This document shows positions 17,342 to 26,232 of a stretch of 64,000 nt of DNA, in pieces (the first letter of the stretch is position 1; every line of letters begins with the position of its first letter). The DNA comes from JABFRJ01 sp963847145 (GTDB lineage Bacteria > Pseudomonadota > Alphaproteobacteria > Rhizobiales > Hyphomicrobiaceae). The DNA lies in assembly GCA_963847145.1 (NCBI GenBank), contig CAWJYN010000006.1, forward strand, positions 72,579 through 136,578, written 5' to 3'. The notes under the pieces are model-generated. The model was not told the DNA's origin. It made no database searches and saw only the letters and a list, made by a program, of their open reading frames with translations. The position numbers and the translations under genes were made by a program.

Positions 17342-20300
17342 ATGGCCAAATCGGCACCTAGCCTCAGCGATAAGTTCGATCTCGATATCACCCATCAGCT
17401 GCTCACCGGCACGCAGGCTGTCGTGCGGTTAGCGCTGATGCAGAGGGCGCGTGACGTCAAAGCCGGGCTCAACACGGCGGGCTACATCACTGGCTATCGC
17501 GGCTCGCCGATCGCCGGGCTCGAAAGTGCGTTCCAGCGCGCGCAGAAGATGTGCGAGCAAAACCACATCAAGTTCCAGTCGGGATTGAACGAGGACATTG
17601 CCGCGACCGCGCTGTGGGGTTCGCAGCAGGCGGAATTGCGGAACGAAGGCAAATACGACGGCGTCTTCGGCATCTGGTATGGCAAGGGTCCGGGCGTCGA
17701 TCGCACCGGCGATGTGTTCCGCCATGCCAACCACGCCGGCACATCCAAGCATGGCGGTGTCGTTGCGCTGCTTGGCGACGATCACACTTGCGAAAGCTCG
17801 ACTTCGGCGCACCAGTCCGAATTCGCCATGGTCGACTATATGATCCCGGTCTTGAATCCAGCTGGCGTGCAGGAAATCCTCGACTACGGCATTCACGGCT
17901 TTGCGATGTCGCGCTTTGCTGGCGTGTGGGTTTCGCTGAAATGCGTCAAGGACAACATCGAGTCGACTTCGGTTGTCGATGGCCGCCTGGACCGTGTTTC
18001 AGTTGTCATTCCTCAAGACTTTGTCATGCCGCCCGGTGGGATCAATATTCGCCGCGAAGACCAAGCCGCCGACAAAGAAGCCCGCCTGCACGACTACAAG
18101 CGCGACGCCGTTCTCGCGTACGCGCGCGCCAACAAGCTCGACAAGATGATCTGTTCAGGCGGTGCCACGCCGAAGATCGGCATCATCACCACCGGCAAAA
18201 GCTATCTCGACGTGCGGCAGGCCATGGACAGCCTGGGCATCGACGAGGTGGAGGCCAACAAGCTGGGGCTGCGTCTTTATAAAGTCGCCATGCCGTATCC
18301 GATGGAGACACAGGGCCTCGAAAAGTTTGCCGAAGGTCTCGATCTCATCATCGTGGTGGAAGAGAAGCGCTCGCTGCTCGAAGTGCAGGTCAAGGAAGAG
18401 CTCTACAATACGAAGTTTCGCGCCGTCGTCATCGGCAAGAAGGACGAACACAATAACTGGCTGTTTCCCGCCAAGGGCGCGCTCGATCCCAATGAGATCG
18501 CAATCGCTATCGGCGAACGATTGATCCGCGGCGGCACTGGTGAAGCGCTCAAAGCGAAAGTGTCGTTGCTGAAGGGCCTGAAGGGAAACAAACCCGATCT
18601 CCCGGAGGCTGCAACGCGACTTCCGTATTTCTGCCCCGGCTGCCCGCACAACTCCTCGACCGTCGTGCCGGAGGGATCTATCGCCTTCGCCGGCATTGGC
18701 TGCCACTACATGGCCAAGTGGATGGACCGTTCGACGGAGAGCTTCACACAGATGGGCGGCGAGGGCGCCAATTGGATCGGCGAAGCCCCATTCTCGAAAC
18801 GCACGCACGTGTTCCAGAACTTGGGTGACGGCACTTACATCCACTCAGGCTCTCTCGCCATTCGTGCTGCGCACGCTGCCAAGATCAACATCACCTACAA
18901 GATCCTCTATAACGACGCCGTGGCGATGACGGGCGGGCAGCAGCTCGATGGCCAGATCAGCGTGCCGATGATCGTCAATCAGGTGCGTGGCGAAGGCGTC
19001 GCAAAAGTCGTCATCGTCACGGACGAACCTTACAAGTATCCAGCCAACTCCGGCATTCCTGCGGACGTCGAAATCTTTGATCGCAGCAAGCTGCAGACCG
19101 TGCAGAAGTCGTTGTCAGAAATCGAAGGCGTGACCGTTCTTGTCTATGACCAGACGTGTGCTGCCGAGAAGCGCCGCCGCCGCAAGCGCGGGCTGTTCCC
19201 CGATCCCGACAAGCGCGCCTTTATCAATCCAGCCGTCTGCGAAGGCTGTGGCGATTGTTCTAAAAAGTCGAACTGCGTTGCTGTCTCGCCGCTGGAAACG
19301 GTGCTCGGCACCAAACGCATGATCGATCAGTCTGCCTGCAACAAGGATTTCTCTTGCATCAACGGCTTCTGCCCGAGTTTCGTTACGGTGCACGGTGCAA
19401 AAATCGCATCGGCCAAGACCAAGAAAAGTGGCGCTGATGACGGAGCCTTGGCGCAAGCACTGGCGGCGCTGCCGACACCGAAACAGCCGTCGCTGACCCA
19501 TACGCCGTACGCGATGATCGTGACGGGTGTGGGTGGTACTGGCGTCGTCACCATCTCGGCGGTGCTTGGCCAGGCCGCGCACATCGAGAACAAAGGCTTC
19601 GGGTCCATCGATATGGCTGGCCTCGCACAGAAAGGCGGCGCGGTTGCCTGCCATATGCGCTTTGCGCCCAGCCCGGATGACATCCATGCCATCCGCACAG
19701 GCGTTGCGGGTGCCGATCTCATTCTCGGCTGTGATCTCGTCGTTACGGCGTCAAACAAGGTGCTTGAAACCATCGAGCCGGATCGCACGGCCGTGGTCTA
19801 TTCGACGCACGAGATGAACGTTGCGCACTTTACTTTGAACCCGAACTTCAAGTTGCCGGGTGGCGCGCTGGCGCGGTCGATAGAGGATCGTGTCCGCAAA
19901 GGGCCGTTGCACAGCGTCGATGCGCAGCGCTATGCGGAGAAACTGTTTGGCGACAGTATCGCCTCGAACATGTTCATGCTCGGCTATGCGGCCCAGCTCG
20001 GCTTCGTGCCGGTGGGACCCGCTGCCATCGAGGAAGCCATCACACTCAACGGTGCGGCCGTGGAGATGAACCGCAACGCCTTCCGCGTGGGCCGCCTTGC
20101 GGCACACGATGCCAAAGCCGTCGATGCGCTGATGCCAGTTGAAACAAAAGCCGTTGCGAAGGCGGAGACACTCGACGACGTGATCGCGCACCGCGCCGGA
20201 TTGCTGACCGACTACCAGGATGCAGCCTATGCAGCGCGCTACGAAGCAGCCGTGCGCCGGTTAGCAGGCATCGAGCGTGACAAGGCAGGCGGCCGCGCCG

Positions 20301-20827
20301 GGCTCGCCATGGCGGCGGCCCGGGGGCTCTACAAACTCATGGCTTATAAAGATGAGTATGAGGTTGGGCGGCTCTACTCGGCACCAGCGTTCAAGGAGGC
20401 GTTGGCCGCGCAGTTCTCGTCGCATGACCGGCTGGAATTCCATCTGGCGCCGCCGTTGATCGCACGCCGCGACAAGTCGACGGGCGAGCCGCGCAAAATG
20501 AAGTTCGGGGCCTGGATGCTGCCGGTGTTTGGCTGGTTGGCCAAAGGCAAGCGGTTCCGGGGCACCGCGCTGGATCCGTTTGGATATTCCGCCGAGCGCA
20601 AGCTCGAACGGCAAATGATCGGAGACTATGAGGCGTTGCTGACTGAAGTCGGCCAGAAACTAACACCGGCGAACCACGGTTTGGCCGTGCAGTTGGCGGC
20701 AAATGCCCTTGATATCAAAGGCTTCGGGCATGTGAAGCTCAAAGCCTATGACCAGGCGAAGGCGCGGGAGAAGCAACTGCTGGCACAACTGCGCAGTCCA
20801 TCGCCGGTGTTGCGTGCGGCGGAATAA
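17342..20827 (+). CDS. Indolepyruvate ferredoxin oxidoreductase, fused alpha-beta form
   Basis: 1161 residues from ATG 17342 with GAGG upstream. The N-terminal third is the pyruvate:ferredoxin-type pyrimidine-binding domain (TGYRGSPIAGLE). The TPP-binding part follows (CPGCPHNSSTVVPEG, GIGCHYMAKWMDR, NLGDGTYIHSGSLAI, ILYNDAVAMTGGQ). Cysteines in CEGCGDCSKKSNC and CNKDFSCINGFCPS suggest Fe-S ligands. The C-terminal part is the gamma-type domain (VTGVGGTGVVTISAVLGQA). These aerobic fused enzymes convert arylpyruvates (indole- or phenylpyruvate) plus CoA to aryl-acetyl-CoA with a ferredoxin acceptor. It lies 240 bases upstream of the acyl-CoA ligase/Liv operon and 20 kb from paaBCDE, suggesting phenylalanine or arylacetate catabolism (inference). 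Confidence 0.92.
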   Translation: MAKSAPSLSDKFDLDITHQLLTGTQAVVRLALMQRARDVKAGLNTAGYITGYRGSPIAGLESAFQRAQKMCEQNHIKFQSGLNEDIAATALWGSQQAELRNEGKYDGVFGIWYGKGPGVDRTGDVFRHANHAGTSKHGGVVALLGDDHTCESSTSAHQSEFAMVDYMIPVLNPAGVQEILDYGIHGFAMSRFAGVWVSLKCVKDNIESTSVVDGRLDRVSVVIPQDFVMPPGGINIRREDQAADKEARLHDYKRDAVLAYARANKLDKMICSGGATPKIGIITTGKSYLDVRQAMDSLGIDEVEANKLGLRLYKVAMPYPMETQGLEKFAEGLDLIIVVEEKRSLLEVQVKEELYNTKFRAVVIGKKDEHNNWLFPAKGALDPNEIAIAIGERLIRGGTGEALKAKVSLLKGLKGNKPDLPEAATRLPYFCPGCPHNSSTVVPEGSIAFAGIGCHYMAKWMDRSTESFTQMGGEGANWIGEAPFSKRTHVFQNLGDGTYIHSGSLAIRAAHAAKINITYKILYNDAVAMTGGQQLDGQISVPMIVNQVRGEGVAKVVIVTDEPYKYPANSGIPADVEIFDRSKLQTVQKSLSEIEGVTVLVYDQTCAAEKRRRRKRGLFPDPDKRAFINPAVCEGCGDCSKKSNCVAVSPLETVLGTKRMIDQSACNKDFSCINGFCPSFVTVHGAKIASAKTKKSGADDGALAQALAALPTPKQPSLTHTPYAMIVTGVGGTGVVTISAVLGQAAHIENKGFGSIDMAGLAQKGGAVACHMRFAPSPDDIHAIRTGVAGADLILGCDLVVTASNKVLETIEPDRTAVVYSTHEMNVAHFTLNPNFKLPGGALARSIEDRVRKGPLHSVDAQRYAEKLFGDSIASNMFMLGYAAQLGFVPVGPAAIEEAITLNGAAVEMNRNAFRVGRLAAHDAKAVDALMPVETKAVAKAETLDDVIAHRAGLLTDYQDAAYAARYEAAVRRLAGIERDKAGGRAGLAMAAARGLYKLMAYKDEYEVGRLYSAPAFKEALAAQFSSHDRLEFHLAPPLIARRDKSTGEPRKMKFGAWMLPVFGWLAKGKRFRGTALDPFGYSAERKLERQMIGDYEALLTEVGQKLTPANHGLAVQLAANALDIKGFGHVKLKAYDQAKAREKQLLAQLRSPSPVLRAAE

Positions 20828-21065
20828 GGCCGGCGGTCGGCACTCGCGTGATCGCTGTGCGACCTGATCCCCGCCTATCGTCTAACTGACGGGTGCGGCC
20901 GCGTATGCCAGTCTCGGAACTGTGTCTTGAGGTTGCCCGGTTTTGCGGCTACCTCAACCGGCATGCGTGCAAGGCAAGCCAGACATGCGAAAAACAAGAA
21001 CAACGGCGCAATAGGCCGGGCCAGATCTGGCGGCGTGATGCGCCGTCAAGGGGAGTGACGTATTG

Positions 21066-23054
21066 ATGGGCGACACCGCTCAGACCGGAACTGCGCGTCT
21101 CGACACGGTGCCGAAGCTCCTGCTGCGCAATGCAGCGGAGTTCGGCCGGCGGCCGGCTATGCGCCACAAAGATCTTGGCATCTGGCAGAGTTGGACGTGG
21201 ACCGAGGTGCGCAATCAGGTGCGGGACCTGGCGCTGGGGCTAAGGAAGCTCGGTTTTGAGCGCGGCGACGCCGTGGCGATCGTCGGGTCTAATCGTCCGC
21301 GACTTTACTGGACATTTGCCGCGGTTCAAAGCCTCGGCGGCATCCCCGTGCCAGTCTACCAGGACTCGGTTGCTGACGAGATGGTCTATGTTCTCGACCA
21401 TGCGGAGGTTCGCTACGCCGTGGTCGAGGACCAGGAGCAGGTTGATAAAGTCCAGTCCATTGCCGCGCAGCTGCCGCGCTTGCAACACATCATCTACGAT
21501 CAAGACAAAGGCCTGAAGGACTATGATCACGCCCGGCTGCACAGCTATGCCGGTGTGCAAGAGTATGGCCGCGTCGAGCTGAAAAACAATGCCGGCGGCG
21601 AAGCGTGGTGGCTTGGCGAGATTGCCAAAGGGCAAGGCGCCGACGTTTCGGTGATGCTGTACACCTCCGGCACCACAGGGCGGCCGAAAGGTGTGATGCT
21701 GACGCACGACAACGTCGTGAAGTCCGGCAGCAATGCCAATGTGTTCGACAAGTTTACAGCAGCCGACACGATGATCGCCTATCTGCCGATGGCATGGGCG
21801 GGTGATCACATCTTCACGTATGCGCAAGCTTACGCTGGCGGACTGTGCGTGGCCTGCCCTGAGAGCGCGACGACGGCGGTAGAAGACCGCCGCGAAATCG
21901 GGCCGACGTATTTCTTTGCGCCACCGCGCGTGTTCGAGACCATGCTTACGGAAATGACCGTGCGGATGGAGGATGCAGGTCCCACCAAGCGGCGCATGTA
22001 CAAGTACTTCATGGATGTGGCGGCGCGCGTGGGCGGCGACCTTCTCGATGGGAAGTCCGTAGGCATCAAAGATCGCGTTCTCTATTGGCTCGGCGACAAG
22101 CTGGTCTATGCGCCACTGCGCAATCGCATGGGGTTTACGAACCTGCGGCTCGGCTACACGGCGGGTGAAGCCGTCGGACCGGAGTTGTTCAGGTTTTACA
22201 GATCAATCGGGCTCAATTTGAAGCAACTTTATGGGCAGACAGAAGCCAGCGTTTTCATCACGCTGCAGCCGGATGGCGAAGTGTTTCCTGAAACGGTCGG
22301 CAAGCCAGGGCCGGAGTGCGAGATCAAGATCGCCGAGGGCGGCGAGGTGCTGTTCAAGAGCCCGGGCGTGTTCTTGAAGTATTTCAAGAACGACGAGGCG
22401 ACGGCAGCAACCAAGACGGCAGATGGCTGGGTGAAGACAGGGGACGCCGGCTTTATCGATGGCCGTGGACATCTGTGCATCATCGATCGCGCGAAGGACG
22501 TCGGCAAGCTGAAGTCAGGCGCATTGTTCTCGCCGAAGTATCTCGAGAACCGGATCAAGTTCTTCCCCGAGATCAAGGAAGCGGTGGCGTTCGGCGGTGG
22601 ACATGACTTCGTGACGATGTTCCTCAACATTGATCTGACGAGCGTGGGTAATTGGGCTGAACGCAACAACATTTCGTATGCCAGCTACCAGGAACTTGCC
22701 GGCCATCCGCAGGTACTGGAGATGATCAAGAAGCGGGTTGATGAGTTGAACGTTGCGCTGGCGCGCGAGCCGCTGGTTGCGGCCTGCCAGGTGAAGCGGT
22801 TCATCGTTCTCTCCAAAGAGCTGGAGGCGGATGACGGCGAGTTGACGCGCACGCAGAAAGTGCGGCGCTCATTCATCGCGGATCGTTATGGATCGCTGAT
22901 TGCGGCGCTCTATGACGGTTCGAAGGACGCGCGGATTTCCGTCGAAGTCGTGTTCGAGGACGGCCGCAAAGGCAAGATTGAAGGGCACATGCAGGTGATC
23001 GACATGCAGACGCATCCTGCTGCCGTGATGCCAGTCAAGGAAGCTGCGGAATGA
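21066..23054 (+). CDS. Long-chain-type acyl-CoA synthetase (AMP-forming)
   Basis: 662 residues; ATG 21066 is preferred over the adjacent TTG 21063. ANL-superfamily adenylating enzyme: the P-loop-like YTSGTTGRPKGVMLTH, the A5 motif LYGQTEASV, the A7 Asp in DGWVKTGDAG and a C-terminal domain around VGKLKSGALFSPKYLEN. The family activates a carboxylate with ATP and CoA. In this context (upstream and coupled to a Liv-type importer, next to arylpyruvate oxidoreductase) the substrate may be an aryl or fatty acid brought in by the transporter; that is inference. It overlaps livG by four bases (ATGA, 23051-23054), so it is the first gene of the transporter operon. Confidence 0.88.
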   Translation: MGDTAQTGTARLDTVPKLLLRNAAEFGRRPAMRHKDLGIWQSWTWTEVRNQVRDLALGLRKLGFERGDAVAIVGSNRPRLYWTFAAVQSLGGIPVPVYQDSVADEMVYVLDHAEVRYAVVEDQEQVDKVQSIAAQLPRLQHIIYDQDKGLKDYDHARLHSYAGVQEYGRVELKNNAGGEAWWLGEIAKGQGADVSVMLYTSGTTGRPKGVMLTHDNVVKSGSNANVFDKFTAADTMIAYLPMAWAGDHIFTYAQAYAGGLCVACPESATTAVEDRREIGPTYFFAPPRVFETMLTEMTVRMEDAGPTKRRMYKYFMDVAARVGGDLLDGKSVGIKDRVLYWLGDKLVYAPLRNRMGFTNLRLGYTAGEAVGPELFRFYRSIGLNLKQLYGQTEASVFITLQPDGEVFPETVGKPGPECEIKIAEGGEVLFKSPGVFLKYFKNDEATAATKTADGWVKTGDAGFIDGRGHLCIIDRAKDVGKLKSGALFSPKYLENRIKFFPEIKEAVAFGGGHDFVTMFLNIDLTSVGNWAERNNISYASYQELAGHPQVLEMIKKRVDELNVALAREPLVAACQVKRFIVLSKELEADDGELTRTQKVRRSFIADRYGSLIAALYDGSKDARISVEVVFEDGRKGKIEGHMQVIDMQTHPAAVMPVKEAAE

Positions 23055-23884
23055 ACGCGCACGCGAACATTGGTGCTGCACCAGCCGTCGCAGCGGTGCC
23101 GTCACGGCGGATCGGCGACGTGATCCTGACGGTTGAGAACGTCGTCATGCGCTTCGGCGGCGTCACCGCGATCAAGGGCGTGTCATTCGATGTCCGCAAG
23201 GGCGAAGTCCGCGCGATTATCGGTCCGAACGGCGCGGGTAAGACGTCGATGCTCAACGTCATCAACGGCTTCTATCACCCGCAGGAAGGGACGATCACCT
23301 TCAAGGGACAGAAGCGATCTGCCATGCGCCCGCATGTGGCGGCGACGCAGGGGATTGCCCGCACGTTCCAGAACGTGGCGCTGTTCAAAGGGATGTCGAC
23401 GCTCGACAACATCATGACCGGGCGCACCTTGAAGATGAGGCGCGGGATTCTTGCGCAGGCGGTGCGATTTGGGCCGGCGCTGCGGGAAGAAGTGGAGCAT
23501 CGCGAGGTTGTCGAGCGGATCATCGACTTTCTCGAGATCGCACACATTCGCAAAACGCCGGTCGGTAAACTGCCCTATGGGTTGCAGAAGCGGGTGGAAC
23601 TGGGGCGTGCGTTGGCAACGGAACCAGAATTGCTGCTGCTGGACGAACCGATGGCGGGCATGAATCTCGAGGAAAAGCAGGACATGTGCCGCTTTATTCT
23701 GACGGTCAACGACACGTTCAACACGACCATTGCGTTGATCGAACACGACATGGGCGTGGTGATGGATCTGTCGGACCGCGTGGTGGTGCTCGACTATGGG
23801 CAGAAGATCGCCGACGGCACGCCAGATGAAGTTCAGAAAAACCCCGCTGTTGTCGCGGCCTATCTTGGCGTGGCGCACGTGTGA
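23051..23884 (+). CDS. livG: Branched-chain amino acid-type ABC transporter ATP-binding protein (LivG-like)
   Basis: 277 residues. Walker A is GPNGAGKTSML, the Q-loop is ARTFQNVALF, the signature is the degenerate LPYGLQKRVELGRAL typical of LivG, Walker B is LLLLDEPMAGM and the H-loop is ALIEHDMGVVM. An N-terminal extension of about 25 residues (Ala-rich) precedes the domain. It powers import through the two permeases that follow. The start overlaps the acyl-CoA synthetase stop (ATGA). The substrate is not necessarily an amino acid, since LivFGHM-type systems also carry aromatic acids and amides. Confidence 0.9.
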   Translation: MNAHANIGAAPAVAAVPSRRIGDVILTVENVVMRFGGVTAIKGVSFDVRKGEVRAIIGPNGAGKTSMLNVINGFYHPQEGTITFKGQKRSAMRPHVAATQGIARTFQNVALFKGMSTLDNIMTGRTLKMRRGILAQAVRFGPALREEVEHREVVERIIDFLEIAHIRKTPVGKLPYGLQKRVELGRALATEPELLLLDEPMAGMNLEEKQDMCRFILTVNDTFNTTIALIEHDMGVVMDLSDRVVVLDYGQKIADGTPDEVQKNPAVVAAYLGVAHV

Positions 23885-23890
23885 AGTGGC

Positions 23891-23960
23891 AGTTCGTGGT
23901 TCGTAGTCAATTACGGCTGCCAACTGCCAAGTGACGTTTTCAATCTACGAACTACCAACT
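23891..23960. repeat. Imperfect inverted repeat before livH
   Basis: Arms at 23891-23906 and 23945-23960 (AGTTCGTGGTTCGTAG and its near complement) match at 14 of 16 positions. The core holds GGCTGCCAACTGCC. It lies in the livG-livH gap just ahead of the ribosome-binding site, like the heptamer arrays elsewhere in the window. Confidence 0.6.
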
Positions 23961-23984
23961 TGGCGTAGTATTGCGGAGTACAGA

Positions 23985-24914
23985 GTGGCCTCCCTTGGTT
24001 CCTTTCTTGAAGTTTTGATCGGTGGGCTGTTGTCCGGCGTGCTGTACAGCCTCGTCGCGCTGGGGTTCGTGTTGATCTACAAGGCGTCTGGCGTCTTCAA
24101 CTTTGCGCAGGGCGCGATGGTGCTGGTCGCCGGGTTGGCGCTGGTGCGGCCACTGGATTGGATGATCGCGCGCGGCATGCCGAACTGGGCGGCGATTGCG
24201 CTCGCGCTGCTGTTCGCTGGTGCGGTGATGGCGCTGTGTGCCTGGGTGATTGAGCGCTACATCATCGGCCCGCTGCTGAACCAGGACGGGCTTACGCTGT
24301 TTATGTCGACGATTGGTGCGGGCTTTATCCTTGAAGGCCTCGGACAGATGGTGTTCGGCTCGGATGTGTATCCGCTGAAACTGTATCCGACGGATGCATG
24401 GTTCCTGTTCGACGGACTGTTTCCCGGCGGGGTTCTCGTCAACAAGCTGGATGTCTGGGGCGGGTTGATCGCCGGCATTCTGGTTGGCGGGTTGGCCACA
24501 TTCTTTCAATACACAAAGACCGGCCGCGCGCTGCGGGCCGTCGCCGACGATCACGCGGCGGCGCAGTCGGTGGGTATCCCGATCTCCTGGATCTGGTTTG
24601 TCGTGTGGCTGGTGGCCGGGCTGGTGGCGCTGGTGGCGGCAACGGTGTGGGGCACCAAGATCGGTGTGCAGTTCTCGATCGTGTTCCTCGCGCTGAAAGC
24701 ACTGCCGGTGCTGATTATCGGCGGCTTCACGTCGGTGCCTGGCGCTATTGTCGGCGGCTTGATGGTCGGGGCGGGTGAGAAACTTGCCGAGGTCTACTTG
24801 GGTCCATTCATCGGCGGCGGGATCGAATACTGGTTTGCTTACGTGGTGGCGCTGGCGGTGCTGATGGTCAGGCCGCAGGGACTGTTCGGTGAGCGGATTA
24901 TTGAGCGGATTTGA
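23985..24914 (+). CDS. livH: ABC transporter permease (LivH-like)
   Basis: About 309 residues with eight or so hydrophobic helices (SGVLYSLVALGFVLIYKASG, GAVMALCAWVIERYII). The motif FNFAQGAMVLVAG and the EAA-like loop ALRAVADDHAAAQSVGI are hallmarks of LivH-type inner-membrane permeases. I place the start at GTG 23985, with GGAG six bases upstream. The alternative GTG 23931 would encode its first residues (TFSIYELPTWRS) from the intergenic inverted repeat at 23891-23960, so that extension is probably artificial. Located between the LivG ATPase and the LivM permease. Confidence 0.85.
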   Translation: MASLGSFLEVLIGGLLSGVLYSLVALGFVLIYKASGVFNFAQGAMVLVAGLALVRPLDWMIARGMPNWAAIALALLFAGAVMALCAWVIERYIIGPLLNQDGLTLFMSTIGAGFILEGLGQMVFGSDVYPLKLYPTDAWFLFDGLFPGGVLVNKLDVWGGLIAGILVGGLATFFQYTKTGRALRAVADDHAAAQSVGIPISWIWFVVWLVAGLVALVAATVWGTKIGVQFSIVFLALKALPVLIIGGFTSVPGAIVGGLMVGAGEKLAEVYLGPFIGGGIEYWFAYVVALAVLMVRPQGLFGERIIERI

Positions 24915-24915
24915 C

Positions 24916-25012
24916 GGCAATGGGCAATGGCCAATGGGCACTAGGCAATAGGGAGGTGGCAAAAAGGGACTGAGCTGCGGCGTGCTTGCCGATTGCCCAT
25001 TGCCCATTGCCC
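24916..25012. repeat. Heptamer (GGGCAAT-type) inverted array between livH and livM
   Basis: The left arm 24916-24952 is a run of GGCAATG/GGCAATA heptamers. The right arm 24986-25012 is the complementary run (GATTGCCCATTGCCCATTGC). Together they can fold into a long hairpin. The array ends just before the AAGG of livM. Confidence 0.8.
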
Positions 25013-25022
25013 AAAGGTTCAC

Positions 25023-26120
25023 ATGCTTTACCGCGAAACAGGCCAGTTCAAGTCGACCTACCGGTTGGACATGCAGATGTTTGCGATCCGGCAGGACCGG
25101 ATTGCATACTATGCACTGCTGGCGTTTGCCTTTATTGGCGTGCCGCTGCTGGCCTACTTTCAGGTGGGCCTGTTCGGGCGCGACTACTTCTTCAAGGCGA
25201 TTCTGATCCCGTTTCTGATCCTATCGCTGGCGGCGATCGGGCTGAATATTCTGACGGGCTACTGTGGACAGATTTCGCTGGGCGGTGGCGCCTTCATGGC
25301 GATCGGCGCTTACTTCGGGTTCAAGTTTGCGACTGGGTTCGGGCCGTTGATGGCGTTGCCGATGCTGGTGTCGATTTTGCTCGGGGGGCTTTCGGCGGCG
25401 TTGATCGGGATATTGTTCGGCATTCCGTCGCTGCGGATCAAAGGACTTTATCTAGCGGTTGCCACGCTGGCTGCGCAGTTCTTTTTCGACTGGCTGTTTT
25501 TGCGCGTGAAGTGGTTCACCAACTACGAGCCGTCGGGTTCGGTGTCGGCGCCGGAGTTGAATTTTTTCGGCTGGATCGTGAAGTCGCCGGTCGAGCGGTA
25601 TCTGTTGGCGCTGTCGTTCGTCACGGTGTTTGCGCTGCTGGCGAAAAATCTGGTGCGCGGCAATCTCGGCCGTCAGTGGATGGCGATCCGGGATATGGAT
25701 ATCGCGGCGGAGATCATGGGCATCCGGCCGCTGTACGCCAAACTGTCGGCGTTCGCGGTGTCATCGTTCTTTTGTGGCGTGGCGGGGGCCTTGTGGGCGT
25801 TCGTGCATCTGGGCAGCTGGGAGCCGTTGGCGTTCAACATCGACCGCTCGAACCAATTGCTGTTCATGATCATCATCGGTGGGTTGGGTTCGATCCTCGG
25901 GTCGTTCCTCGGAGCGGGCTTCATTCTGTTGCTGCCGATCTTCCTCAATCAGGTGCCGGCGGCGCTTGGCATAAGTATGTCGGTTGAGACCATCACGCAT
26001 CTCGAGTTCATTATCTTCGGGTCGTTGATTTGCTACTTGCTGATCAAGGAGCCGCATGGGTTCGCCAAGCTGTGGTCGCTAGGCAAAGAGAAGCTGCGAC
26101 TATGGCCGTTCCCGTACTGA
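25023..26120 (+). CDS. livM: ABC transporter permease (LivM-like)
   Basis: 365 residues from ATG 25023, preceded by AAAGG. The upstream in-frame codons (MPIAHCPKVH) derive from the heptamer repeat and are excluded. Around ten hydrophobic segments with the LivM motif LNILTGYCGQISLGGGAFMAIGA (conserved GQISLG core) and the EAA-like loop WMAIRDMDIAAEIMGI. Partner of LivH in the inner membrane. The C terminus ends in a short charged tail (SLGKEKLRLWPFPY). Followed by the binding-protein gene after 112 bases. Confidence 0.88.
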   Translation: MLYRETGQFKSTYRLDMQMFAIRQDRIAYYALLAFAFIGVPLLAYFQVGLFGRDYFFKAILIPFLILSLAAIGLNILTGYCGQISLGGGAFMAIGAYFGFKFATGFGPLMALPMLVSILLGGLSAALIGILFGIPSLRIKGLYLAVATLAAQFFFDWLFLRVKWFTNYEPSGSVSAPELNFFGWIVKSPVERYLLALSFVTVFALLAKNLVRGNLGRQWMAIRDMDIAAEIMGIRPLYAKLSAFAVSSFFCGVAGALWAFVHLGSWEPLAFNIDRSNQLLFMIIIGGLGSILGSFLGAGFILLLPIFLNQVPAALGISMSVETITHLEFIIFGSLICYLLIKEPHGFAKLWSLGKEKLRLWPFPY

Positions 26121-26232
26121 ACTTTCGAATATGTCGCGCGCAAAGCGGAGTGGCGCGCTGTACATCTGAAAACGAGACTCGCAAACAATTCCCGGCTCAA
26201 CCGGGATGAGATCAACGCACTGGAGGAGTTCC

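Noticed and set aside
24986..25987. Long plus-strand frame overlapping livM
   Set aside because: It is a shadow of livM in another frame with no similarity and a repeat-derived start.
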